Assembly (NCBI RefSeq): GCF_002931055.1
Contig: NZ_PSXX01000011.1
Location: 91,913-155,912 of the forward strand
Direction: 5' to 3'
Length of the DNA stretch: 64,000 bases
Source of the DNA: Pseudoclavibacter sp. AY1H1
GTDB lineage: Bacteria > Actinomycetota > Actinomycetes > Actinomycetales > Microbacteriaceae
This document shows positions 9,432 to 18,090 of the stretch, one piece after another. Position 1 is the first letter of the stretch; each line of letters opens with the position of its first letter. The notes beneath the pieces were generated by a model. That model was not told where the DNA came from and did not search any database. It saw only the letters and a program-made list of their open reading frames with translations. Both the position numbers and the translations under genes were made by a program.

Positions 9432-10517
9432 ATGTCGAGCGTTCCCCCGAAGCCCAGAGTGCTGATGTCCTACAACCGGCCGCCCGGAGGTGGGAACCCG
9501 TACACGGCATTTCTCGCACAAGCGCTCGCCGACGACGTCGACCTGCAGTTCTTCTCGTGGAAGACGGCGCTCATCGGCCGCTGGGACATCTTCCACCTGC
9601 ACTGGCCCGATGCTCTTGTCGTCGCCCCCTCCGCCGTGCGTGAGCTCCTGAAGTCCTTCCTCCTGGTCGCCCTGGTCCTGCGCATCCGGCTCACCCGCAA
9701 GACGCTGGTGTGGACGGTGCACAATCTCAAGCCCCACGAAGCAGGGCGGCGGACCACAGCGTTCGCGATCGACCTCCTGATCCGGGCCGTCGACGTGCGC
9801 ATCTACCTGAACAGCTCAGAAGACAACGACCTCTCGCTGGGGGTCACCGTGCCCCACGGGGACTACGTCCCACTTCTGCGTCAGCACAAGGAGGGGGGCT
9901 GGGCGTCTCAGGAACGCGTGGTGCACCAGATCCTCCACTTCGGCCTCGTTCGCCCTTACAAGGGCATCGAGTCCCTCATCGAGAGCTACGACCAGCAGCG
10001 GCTGCCTGGGTCGAGCTTGGTCATCCTCGGTGCCGCGAAGAACGCGCAGTACCGTCACACGATCCAGCAGCTCGCGGATGCGCATCCCGGCACGGCGTTC
10101 GATGCGCGCTTCGTCGAAGACCCCGAGCTTCTCGATCAGCTCGCCGAGAGCAGACTCGTGGTGCTCCCGTACCTCCAGATGTACAACTCGGGCGCCCTCA
10201 TCTACGCGCTCAGCTTCGGGTGCCCCGTGCTCGCGCCGGTCAGCTCCTCCAACCTCGCGCTCCAGCGAGAGGTCGGGTCGAAGCTCCTCACGCTCTACCA
10301 GGGACCTCTCACGGGCGAGGTGCTGGAAGCCGCCTACCGGGATGCCCCGGCACGGCGCACGTCAGCCTCCGCCTTCTCCGAGCGTCGCTCGTGGGCGACC
10401 ACCGGCCTCGCACACGTGCGCCTGTACCGGGCGCTGCGCGGAGCCCGAGCCGCCCGAGCCGCGGACATGCGTGCGCGGGTTGCCGCAGCAGTCGCCGCTC
10501 CGGATCAAGCCGCCTGA
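9432..10517 (+). CDS. Glycosyltransferase, GT-B fold (GT4-like)
   Basis: A 361-residue GT-B glycosyltransferase. An N-terminal Rossmann half opens with SYNRPPGGGNPYTAFLAQAL and the FHLHWPDALV motif common in this group. A C-terminal half has VRPYKGIESLIESY, the donor-binding loop typical of GT4 enzymes, and VVLPYLQMYNSGALIYALSFGCPV, the glycine-rich/late acidic region. There are no membrane spans, so it probably works at the cytoplasmic face on lipid-linked intermediates. ATG 9432 lies 11 bases after the previous stop; the long open frame before it is a shadow. It converges on the minus-strand glycosyltransferase at 10528 with only ten bases between them. Confidence 0.85.
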   Translation: MSSVPPKPRVLMSYNRPPGGGNPYTAFLAQALADDVDLQFFSWKTALIGRWDIFHLHWPDALVVAPSAVRELLKSFLLVALVLRIRLTRKTLVWTVHNLKPHEAGRRTTAFAIDLLIRAVDVRIYLNSSEDNDLSLGVTVPHGDYVPLLRQHKEGGWASQERVVHQILHFGLVRPYKGIESLIESYDQQRLPGSSLVILGAAKNAQYRHTIQQLADAHPGTAFDARFVEDPELLDQLAESRLVVLPYLQMYNSGALIYALSFGCPVLAPVSSSNLALQREVGSKLLTLYQGPLTGEVLEAAYRDAPARRTSASAFSERRSWATTGLAHVRLYRALRGARAARAADMRARVAAAVAAPDQAA

Positions 10518-10527
10518 GGGCAGGCTC

Positions 10528-11589
10528 TCAGCCGGCCGCCAACTCCCGGAGGCGAGCGTCGACGCGTGCAACCGACCGCTCGATGGTGATCTCGCGTGCG
10601 TTCTCCACGAGGTGGTCCGAGAGCCGTCGCCGCAGCGCCTCGTCGTCGAGGAGTCGTTCAACCGCGTCAACCCACAGCTCGACGGGCTCGCTCGGCAGCA
10701 CGAAGGCATCCACGAGCTCGGGGTCCGTGATGAGGAACGGTGCGGCACCGTAGTCCCGGGAGAGAATCACGGGGACGCCGTGCTGCGCGGCCTCGACCGC
10801 GCTCCTGCCGAACGCCTCACGGCTCGACGTGCCGAGGAAGGCCGTCGCTCCCTGCCAGAGGGCGGCCGGGTCCACCCAGCCGGAGATGTCGAGCGTCTCG
10901 GGCCGTGACTGCTCGAGCTCGCCCTGCAATGGGCCGGCGCCGAACGCCTTGGCCAGCGCCCCCGTCCGGCGCACGATCTCAGCGAAGAAGAGTGGGCGCT
11001 TGTCGCGGTCGAGGCGACCGGCAAACACGAGGTGCCCGTCCCGTCCCAGTGACCCGTCAGCGATGCGCTCGACAGAGGGGACCCCAGCCGGCACGATCAC
11101 CGGATCGACCGCAGAGCGGACTCCGTCGGCGAGCACCGTCGTCGTCGCCCAGACCTCGTCGGCTTTCCGCATGGCACGGGTCACGAGAACTCGCTGGAGC
11201 ACTCGGCGCAGCGCCTTCGCCTCACCGTGCGCCGGCCACGGCAGTCCGCGGACGAACGAGACCCACGTGCTCGGCCGGTTGCTTCCCAGGCCGCTCACCG
11301 CGATGTCGCTCTGGCCGATCATCGTGATGACGACATCGGCCTCGCGGAACTCGGCACGGCTCAGCAGAAGCCGCCTGATCGCCGGGATCAGCTTCATGCC
11401 GTGCACGTCGATCGTGGTCTCGTGCACTCCGAGATCGCCCTGCGGCGGGGAGCCGAGTGCGCTCGGCCTCATGGCGATGATCCCGGACCAGTCGAGGCCG
11501 GCTTCCCGCGCGGCGGTCACGAGGTCGTAGGTGGAGCGGTAGACGCCGCTCCTCGTGGTGAGTGGGACGGAGACGATGCAGACCTTCAT
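10528..11589 (-). CDS. Glycosyltransferase, GT4-like
   Basis: A 353-residue GT-B enzyme. The N-terminus is MKVCIVSVPLTTRSGVYRST, with a Rossmann strand and acceptor-side loop. The C-terminal half contains HLVFAGRLDRDKRPLFFAEI (donor-binding strand and Arg/Lys pair) and LGTSSREAFGRSAVEAAQHGVPVI, the E(x)7E signature region of GT4. It should transfer a nucleotide-sugar-derived residue during repeat-unit assembly. It lies five bases downstream of the stop-to-start junction with 11595 on the same strand, so these two form a transcription unit opposed to the rest of the locus. Confidence 0.87.
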   Translation of the reverse strand: MKVCIVSVPLTTRSGVYRSTYDLVTAAREAGLDWSGIIAMRPSALGSPPQGDLGVHETTIDVHGMKLIPAIRRLLLSRAEFREADVVITMIGQSDIAVSGLGSNRPSTWVSFVRGLPWPAHGEAKALRRVLQRVLVTRAMRKADEVWATTTVLADGVRSAVDPVIVPAGVPSVERIADGSLGRDGHLVFAGRLDRDKRPLFFAEIVRRTGALAKAFGAGPLQGELEQSRPETLDISGWVDPAALWQGATAFLGTSSREAFGRSAVEAAQHGVPVILSRDYGAAPFLITDPELVDAFVLPSEPVELWVDAVERLLDDEALRRRLSDHLVENAREITIERSVARVDARLRELAAG

Positions 11590-11594
11590 GTCGC

Positions 11595-12731
11595 TCAGAC
11601 GCTCTTCTCGAGTTCGGCGACGATGGAACGCGTCCCTGCCGCGTACTGCTCAGTCGAGAACCGCTCGAGGACTCGGGCGCGTCCCGCGGCAGCCATGGCC
11701 ACAGCCCGATCCGGGTCGGCGATGAGCTGCGCGCAGGCCTCGGCCAGCTCCCCAGCGTTCTCGGCCTCGAAGGTCAGCCCGACCTCTGCCGAGTCGACGA
11801 TCTCCACCAGACCCTGCGTGCGAGCGACGATCGTGCACCGACCCGCGGCCATGCCCTCGGCCGCCACGGTTCCGAACGGCTCGAGCCGCGATGGGACGAG
11901 CACCAGGTCAGCTTCTCCGAAGCGCTCCGCTGGCTCCGGGTCGAAGCCGGCGAAGACGACGGCATCCTCGAGACCGTGCTTCGCGATCTGCGCGCCGAGC
12001 TCGTCCCGGTACCACTCGTACCCGTCGAACACGTCACCGATGAGCGTCAGCTTCGTGTCGATGCCTCGCTGCCTGAGGAGGTGGACAGCCTCGATCGCGG
12101 TGTCGGTGCCCTTGCGAGGGCTGATGCGCCCCACCAGGAGCAGGCGAACGGGCTCCGCGAACCCTTCGAATGCCGGAGCCTCGTACGGGGCCCAGTCCTT
12201 GCCGTTGTACAGGACCGAGGTCTTGCCCGTGACGCCGGACGCGTCGTCGAGCACGTACCGCTCGGTGGCCTTGCTGTTGCAGACCACTCGGGTCGCGAGT
12301 GCCAGCGGAGCGAGCAGAACCCTGCGGACGATCGCCGGCTGCTCTGATTCCGCTTCGCGCACGTGCACGAGCCTCGGCTTCTTCGCCAAGGCAGCTGCGA
12401 GGAGCCACCACGGCTGCGTGATCGTGTTGACGTAGACCACATCGGTCTCGAGGCGACGCAGGACCCTCATCGAGCGAACGATCGTGCGCGGCATCGTGGC
12501 TGCGAGCTGCAGCAGCTTGAGGGGGCGCAGCATCGCCTTGCGCAGCACGGGAAGAGGGAGAACGAGCACCCTGGCGCCCGCCTCCGTGAGGAGCGGCACG
12601 AGCGGTCCGTCAGACGGCAGCACCACATCCACCTGGTCGCCGGCTTCGACGAGCGCACGCACCGAGGCTACGGCCATGCGATCACTTCCGTACAGCTCCG
12701 CACCAGGATGGGTAAGGAGGACGCGAGTCAC
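11595..12731 (-). CDS. Glycosyltransferase family 4
   Basis: A 378-residue GT4 glycosyltransferase. Visible motifs are the N-terminal THPGAELYGSDRMAVASV, the middle VYVNTITQPW acceptor region, LLLVGRISPRKGTDTAIEAV (donor-binding loop with conserved Arg/Lys) and VPSRLEPFGTVAAEGMAAGR, the E(x)7E motif. The start is GTG 12731. The gene is divergent from 12994 and leads into 10528 after a five-base gap. Donor sugar and linkage cannot be deduced. Confidence 0.88.
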   Translation of the reverse strand: MTRVLLTHPGAELYGSDRMAVASVRALVEAGDQVDVVLPSDGPLVPLLTEAGARVLVLPLPVLRKAMLRPLKLLQLAATMPRTIVRSMRVLRRLETDVVYVNTITQPWWLLAAALAKKPRLVHVREAESEQPAIVRRVLLAPLALATRVVCNSKATERYVLDDASGVTGKTSVLYNGKDWAPYEAPAFEGFAEPVRLLLVGRISPRKGTDTAIEAVHLLRQRGIDTKLTLIGDVFDGYEWYRDELGAQIAKHGLEDAVVFAGFDPEPAERFGEADLVLVPSRLEPFGTVAAEGMAAGRCTIVARTQGLVEIVDSAEVGLTFEAENAGELAEACAQLIADPDRAVAMAAAGRARVLERFSTEQYAAGTRSIVAELEKSV

Positions 12732-12993
12732 GATCGGCTGGGCCTTTCGGTAGGTTCAGGCACGTGCAAACAGCTCGGTCCTGACTCGCAGAAGCATGAG
12801 TCTTCGCACGAAACAGGACCGTCATCGGGGATGCCATAGAGTGTAGCGTGATCGAGCTATCGCATCGCGTCGCGCTCGTTTCCCCCGTTAGCGCATCCCC
12901 CACCTGCGCTGGAGGTCGGTCGACCTCAGCCCTGCGAGTCGCAGGACTGACGTTCACCCCCTTCCCACCTCAACGCGAAAGAGGCCTGACCTG

Positions 12994-14127
12994 ATGAATC
13001 GATCAGTCGCGATCATCGGTACTCGCGGTTACCCGAGCTACTACGGCGGCTTCGAGACAGCCGTTCGGCGCCTTGCTCCGTACCTCGTCGACCAGGGCTG
13101 GGACGTGACTGTCTACGGCAGGGATGGCTCCACGAAAGAGGGCGACCCGACGCGCGACCCACGTGTGCACACTCCCGTGACTCGAGGCATCGAGTCGAAG
13201 TCCCTCAGCACGCTGTCGTACGGCGCGACGGCCATGTTCGACGCGTCCAGGCGCCGCCCTGACGTCGCGCTCGTGATGAACGTCGCCAATGGATTCTGGC
13301 TCCCCTTCCTCCGCGCACGCGGAGTCCCGACGCTGCTCAACGTCGACGGCATCGAGTGGGATCGCGCCAAGTGGGGGCGCCTGGCGAAGGCCATGTTCCG
13401 AGGAGGAGCCAAGGCGACCGCGTGGTGGGCGGACGAGCTCGTCTTCGACGCGCACGCCATCGGCGATCGTTGGCGCAGGGACTTCCGTCGCGACGGTGTC
13501 TTCATTCCCTACGGTGGCGATGTGCCGGAGGACCTCCCCATCGAGCCCGGCCTGACGCACCGCGGATACGCCCTGGCGGTCGCGAGGTTCGTGCCGGAGA
13601 ACACGGTGGGCGAGTTCCTCGAAGCGGCGGAGACCGTCGCGAAGACGCACCACGTGGTCATCGTCGGCTCAACCGGCTACGGTGGCGAGCTCGACGACAA
13701 GGCACAGAAGCTCGCAGATGCGAACGCCAGGGTGCACTGGCTCGGCCACGTCAGCGATGACGACCGGTTGCACTCGCTCTGGCAGCACGCTGGAGCCTAT
13801 TTCCATGGACACAGCGTTGGCGGCACGAACCCGGCGCTCGTTCAGGCGATGTCGTGCGCCGCACCGACCGTGGCGCGGAACACCGTCTACAACCGAGAGG
13901 TGCTCGACGATGCGGCGGTCTTCGTCGAGCCCACACCGTCAGCCATCGCGGACGGTGTCCTCCGCCTCCTGGGCGACCCAGCTCTGCAGGAGGACCTGAG
14001 CGCTCGTGCGTTCGCTCGCGGCCGAGCGGAGTACTCGTGGGAAGGCGTGTGCGCGCGCTACGAGGAGAGCCTCGACAAGCTGGCGCGAGGGCGGTCTGGG
14101 AAGAAGTCAGCCGCCGGACGCCGCTGA
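12994..14127 (+). CDS. Glycosyltransferase with DUF1972-type N-terminus (rhamnosyltransferase-like)
   Basis: A 377-residue GT4-class enzyme whose N-terminus, IIGTRGYPSYYGGFETAVRR, is the hallmark of the DUF1972 subgroup often annotated as rhamnosyltransferase. The C-terminal half has ALAVARFVPENTVGEFLEAA and YFHGHSVGGTNPALVQAMSC, the donor-binding E-like region of the subgroup. ATG 12994 has AGAGG a few bases upstream. Its last 21 bases overlap the 3' end of the convergent gene at 14107. The rhamnose assignment is a family-level guess. Confidence 0.87.
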   Translation: MNRSVAIIGTRGYPSYYGGFETAVRRLAPYLVDQGWDVTVYGRDGSTKEGDPTRDPRVHTPVTRGIESKSLSTLSYGATAMFDASRRRPDVALVMNVANGFWLPFLRARGVPTLLNVDGIEWDRAKWGRLAKAMFRGGAKATAWWADELVFDAHAIGDRWRRDFRRDGVFIPYGGDVPEDLPIEPGLTHRGYALAVARFVPENTVGEFLEAAETVAKTHHVVIVGSTGYGGELDDKAQKLADANARVHWLGHVSDDDRLHSLWQHAGAYFHGHSVGGTNPALVQAMSCAAPTVARNTVYNREVLDDAAVFVEPTPSAIADGVLRLLGDPALQEDLSARAFARGRAEYSWEGVCARYEESLDKLARGRSGKKSAAGRR

Positions 14128-14808
14128 CCACTCGACCGGCACTCCGTCCGAGGTGGTCAGCACGACCTTCTCGAGATCGGGGTACGTGCCCTTGACCAGG
14201 GCGCCGATCTCAGCGACCAGGCGACGCCGGTCGGTGTCGCTCACCGAGCCCGAGTCTGCGCGGAGCTCGACCTGGAGCCCGTCACTGACTGAGCCGCTGA
14301 CCTCGCCCACGTACCAGCTCGCGGCGCCGCCATCGTGCGGTCGATCGAACCCGTCTGCGAAGTCCTGCACCTGCCAGAGCCGTTCGAGAAGCGCCTGGGC
14401 ATCGCTCCCCGAGCCGCTGCCCTGCGGTGATCGCACCGGTGCCGACACGCGGAGTGCGACCGTCCCATCCTCCGTGATCTCACCGGACTGGGGCCAGGCA
14501 GTCACGACGATCCGGTCCTCCGGATCCCAGTCGATGTCACGCTCCGAGATGTAGATCGGTGCAAGGCCTGCCTCAGCGAGCCGCGCGGCCGCCTCGTCCA
14601 CGCTGAGGCCCACGACGACCGGCACCTGGGTCGCCACTGCGCTCGTCGGCGGAAGGGCCTCGCTGGATGGCGGGGGCGGCTTCGGCTGGGTGAAGTCGCT
14701 GACCGAGAAGACGAGCACCCCGGAGAGAGCGACAAGCAGCACCCCGCACAGAAGGAGCAGGGCGGCCTTGAGCGGCGGTTTCAACCCATCAGTTTCTGGT
14801 GCCGTCAC
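14107..14808 (-). CDS. Membrane-anchored PASTA-like domain protein
   Basis: A 233-residue protein with a short cytoplasmic N-terminus, one membrane helix (residues ~14-36, AALLLLCGVLLVALSGVLVF) and an exported part. Residues ~60-125 resemble a PASTA repeat: VPVVVGLSVDEAAARLAEAG then a partner strand ending in DGTVALRVS. PASTA repeats bind peptidoglycan fragments or act as spacers in cell-wall proteins. The C-terminal 100 residues are not recognised. The start is GTG 14808, six bases after the stop of the DUF218 gene at 14815, so the two are probably co-expressed. A cell-wall-linked role in polymer attachment is possible but unproven. Confidence 0.7.
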   Translation of the reverse strand: MTAPETDGLKPPLKAALLLLCGVLLVALSGVLVFSVSDFTQPKPPPPSSEALPPTSAVATQVPVVVGLSVDEAAARLAEAGLAPIYISERDIDWDPEDRIVVTAWPQSGEITEDGTVALRVSAPVRSPQGSGSGSDAQALLERLWQVQDFADGFDRPHDGGAASWYVGEVSGSVSDGLQVELRADSGSVSDTDRRRLVAEIGALVKGTYPDLEKVVLTTSDGVPVEWSAASGG

Positions 14809-14814
14809 GAGCTT

Positions 14815-15363
14815 CTACGCCGCGTCGGGTTGTGCGCAGCCGTCGAGGGCGAATTTCGCGTAGCCGCCCGTCTGGTAGGCGAACTCGTAGAGCCACGTCC
14901 CCGGGTCGAGCACAGTCGGAGATGCCACGACGTTCACGGCGATCCCGCTGCAGGACTCGAAGATGGTCCGCGCGCGCGCGACGTGCGGCGTCGCCGTGAT
15001 GACGGTCACCGAGGTCCAGCTATCGCGTTCTGCGATCTCCTGGATCTTCAGCGCCTCGCCCGAAGTGGTGGCGGGCACCGGCATGAAGCAGTCAGCTGTG
15101 CGATCACGGCACTCGGGAATGGAGGCCTTGTCGTAGGCCCAGCCCGGCCTCCCCGCCGAGATGATCATGCGATCGGCGCGGCCTTCATCGACGAGTTGCT
15201 GGCCGAGCGCGACACGGTCGGGCGTCGCTGGCCCGAGGACGATGACGGCGTTGGCATGCTCGACATCGTCCGAAGCCGGGAAGACGTAGACGATCGTCGC
15301 CGCGACCAGCGCCGCGACGACGACGAACGCGCCAACAGAAAGCCAGAGAACGAGCCGACGCAC
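14815..15363 (-). CDS. DUF218/YdcF-family membrane-anchored protein
   Basis: About 182 residues: one N-terminal membrane helix (LVLWLSVGAFVVVAALVAATIVYV) followed by a DUF218 domain with NAVIVLGPATPDRVALGQQLVDEGRADRMIISAG and a downstream VTVITATPHVARARTIFES block. These are the conserved strand-loop elements of SanA/YdcF proteins, linked in other bacteria to envelope integrity. I chose GTG 15363 because GGAGG lies five bases before it; the frame extends upstream to another GTG at 15405. It precedes the PASTA-like gene in the same transcription unit. Confidence 0.75.
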   Translation of the reverse strand: MRRLVLWLSVGAFVVVAALVAATIVYVFPASDDVEHANAVIVLGPATPDRVALGQQLVDEGRADRMIISAGRPGWAYDKASIPECRDRTADCFMPVPATTSGEALKIQEIAERDSWTSVTVITATPHVARARTIFESCSGIAVNVVASPTVLDPGTWLYEFAYQTGGYAKFALDGCAQPDAA

Positions 15364-15465
15364 AAGAACCTCCAGAGCTAGAAGGAAGCACGTCGTCGTG
15401 ACCACCGAATGAAGATGAAACGATACCCGCTCTCCTGGCGATTCGCGTGTGAGCCGCTGGGGCGC

Positions 15466-17847
15466 TCAGTCGCCGAACACGATCGTCTCCGTGAAGTCGG
15501 CCCCGTGGGGGACCTTGACGACCACGCGCCGCTTCGCGGTCGACAAGTACGTCTTCTCGTACACGAGGAACGAGAGCTCGGACGCCGACGCCCTGGTGCC
15601 CTCGGAGAACATGAAGGTGAGCCGATTCGCTCGGTTCGCGCCCGTGACGATGGTGAACCGGTCGGTCGATACTCTGAGCGTGGACTTGAGCTGCGAGTTC
15701 ACGACGAGCGGGCGTCCACTCACCGAGCTGTCGACCACCGCACCGACGACCGCAGACGGCTGCACGGAGAACTCGATATGGTCCTCCGGGCCCAGGAGCA
15801 GGGGGATGCAGTGGTACCCGGTTCTGCCGGGTGTCTGAACGCGTCGCACAAACCGGTCCTGCTCGCCCTGCATGCTGCCGAAGACCCGGCCGGCGTTGAA
15901 CCGCAGCGTCGTCGTCATGACTGGCGACTTCGCCGAGCTCACGGCGGTCACCGTGAACGCCCCAGTGGATTCCCCGGCGCCCATCACCGCACCTGAGGCA
16001 CTTCTCGAGGTCGCGATCATCGGGGTGAGGGCTTCGGCGTACCCGGTCGCCGTCTTGCCAGCGTAGGTGCCCCAGCTCCGGTCGATGGCCTCGTTGTCCC
16101 TGACCACCTTGGAGCCCGAGAGCTTCGCGACGGGCTCGTTCGAGGACAGGACGACCGTGCCTCGGGTCGGAGTCCAGAGGATCCCCGGGCCGTAGCGCGG
16201 GCGAGCTTTCGTGTCACCCTCGTACGCGAGGTTCTCGAGTCTGTTCGATCCGTACTGGAAGCCCAGATGGAAGTTCTTCCTCTGCACGAACCCGTACCAG
16301 CGCGGCAGGATCTCGGGCGCCGTCGGGGCGGTGTCCGCCAGCAGGGTATTGCTCGACGCGGCGGTGAAATACGGGTAGTCGGCGGCGGACGCGCGACGCT
16401 CAGCATCACTGGGGGCGGGTGCGACGGTCTGCACCGTCCCGAGAAGGCGACGTGGGCTGAGCAGCTCGCGGCTCCCGGAGAGCACCCTCGCCGCCCAGTC
16501 CGTGATCGGGTACATGGCGGGGTCGCTCACCCAGTTGTCGAACCAGGCCTGCACCGCTTCCTGAGAGGGGTGCAGCGCGGCGAACTCGGGAGTCACCGCG
16601 AGCAGGTCGCGGCTCGGGGTCAGCGAGCTCTGTGTCTGGTTCGACTTCCCGAGGGGTGCCTTCCAGGCTCCGGGGATCGCATCGTAGGGCTGGAAGGTGA
16701 AGACGGTGTTGCGGGCGGAAAGGCCAGCGTAGTGGAAGCCTTCCACATAGTTCGGGGAGCCATCCGGTCCTGGAGTCGGCTCGAAGAAAACTGTGTGTGT
16801 CACGAACCTAGTCACCTGCTGGGCGATGTCCTCGGTCGTGGTGGCGACGTCTGCTCGTCCCATCTCGCGAGCTAGGCGAGCGATGACTGCAAGGTCCGGA
16901 ACTGCAACGTTCGCCGTGTACCCGTAGTCGTAGGCCTTGCGCTCCACGGTGTGGCCGCTTGTCGAGATCCCACGCTCAGCAATGATGGCCAACGTAGCGG
17001 GCACGTTTGCCAAAAGTGCTGTTCGATCGTCTGGTATCTCGAAGGCCGCGAGCACTGCCGCAGCGATCATGCCGATTGGCTGATTGGCGACGTCAATCTC
17101 AGCGCGGCCCCAGAGCTGCGAGTTGGGGTCGAGACCAGTCGCCACGGCTTTGCCGATCATGCTTCGCAGCGAGGAGAGCGCGGCGTCAATTGCGCCTTGG
17201 TCTGCTGCGGGGGCAGTCGCACGATCTTTCGTGAGAAGACCGAAGGTGGAGGCCATGGCCTGCACCCCGAATGCAGTGGCAGCAAGACCAGACACAACCG
17301 TCGGGTTTGGAACGGCAGCATCGCTCTGTGCGCCTGAATCCTCAGGGAAGAAGCCATCCGCGAGCTGTGTTGCTGCGTAGGTTTCTATCGCAGCGAGGAG
17401 TCGAAGCCTCAGCTCGCGGTTACCCCGGTACTCCACATTCCACGGTTCGTCGTTCGCAAGGAAGTAGGCGAGCGTAGAGATGTGCTCCTGAGTGCGCGCG
17501 TTCCACCATGTTGACGCGGCTGCTCTCCAGTACTTGCCCGTAAACCACCCTCTTGGTGCCACGTGTCGACCGGCTCCCGCCGCTACCGGTCCATCGCCGA
17601 CCATCGCGTTGGTCACCGCTGCCAGGGAGCGTTCGTAGTAGGCAGCGATCGCTGACGTTTCCGTGTACAAAGCGCGGTCTGCCGGCGTCCAGGTCGAACT
17701 CAGAGTGCGTATCTTCGCCAACGACGCGGTCGCGGCATGTGCGGGGTTCTGCGCCGCGAACAATCCGACCGTAGAAACAGCGCCGCCGATAATGGCCGCT
17801 CGAAGGAGGCCTCGCCTACTCAACGCATGCTTGGACGGTTCTGTCAT
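15466..17847 (-). CDS. Tat-exported 793-residue protein, possible polysaccharide lyase fold
   Basis: A large secreted protein with a twin-arginine signal (SRRGLLRAAIIGGAVSTVGL then AHAA cleavage region). Residues ~45-420 look helical with many Trp/Tyr and motifs such as YDYGYTANVAVPDLA and NYVEGFHYAGLSARNTVFTF, suggesting an alpha/alpha-toroid. The C-terminal ~350 residues are beta-rich, with LGFQYGSNRLENLAYEGD. This layout recalls PL8 or heparinase II/III-type lyases, but I cannot identify catalytic residues. ATG 17847 is chosen over GTG 17856 because AAGGAG sits eight bases upstream of it. It could trim or release the locus polymer. Base composition dips in the 5' half. Confidence 0.7.
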   Translation of the reverse strand: MTEPSKHALSRRGLLRAAIIGGAVSTVGLFAAQNPAHAATASLAKIRTLSSTWTPADRALYTETSAIAAYYERSLAAVTNAMVGDGPVAAGAGRHVAPRGWFTGKYWRAAASTWWNARTQEHISTLAYFLANDEPWNVEYRGNRELRLRLLAAIETYAATQLADGFFPEDSGAQSDAAVPNPTVVSGLAATAFGVQAMASTFGLLTKDRATAPAADQGAIDAALSSLRSMIGKAVATGLDPNSQLWGRAEIDVANQPIGMIAAAVLAAFEIPDDRTALLANVPATLAIIAERGISTSGHTVERKAYDYGYTANVAVPDLAVIARLAREMGRADVATTTEDIAQQVTRFVTHTVFFEPTPGPDGSPNYVEGFHYAGLSARNTVFTFQPYDAIPGAWKAPLGKSNQTQSSLTPSRDLLAVTPEFAALHPSQEAVQAWFDNWVSDPAMYPITDWAARVLSGSRELLSPRRLLGTVQTVAPAPSDAERRASAADYPYFTAASSNTLLADTAPTAPEILPRWYGFVQRKNFHLGFQYGSNRLENLAYEGDTKARPRYGPGILWTPTRGTVVLSSNEPVAKLSGSKVVRDNEAIDRSWGTYAGKTATGYAEALTPMIATSRSASGAVMGAGESTGAFTVTAVSSAKSPVMTTTLRFNAGRVFGSMQGEQDRFVRRVQTPGRTGYHCIPLLLGPEDHIEFSVQPSAVVGAVVDSSVSGRPLVVNSQLKSTLRVSTDRFTIVTGANRANRLTFMFSEGTRASASELSFLVYEKTYLSTAKRRVVVKVPHGADFTETIVFGD

Positions 17848-18090
17848 GCTCGGCACTCCTTGCTGATCAAGGCGAAGTCGGACGTGACGCGCACACCTGC
17901 GAGACTCGCTTTCGACTGGCGGGTCAGTGTTCCCCGAAAGTCGCCGGGACTTGCCGAGTCAAGCTGGGATGCCCCATTCGCGCCGCTCCAAGCCTAACCG
18001 GGCTATGTTTCGAGTCAACGAACGGAGTCTGACGATCCCGTTCGACGCCCGAGCCTTTCCCCGCGCACCTGCATCTCCGAGCTCGCGCAG

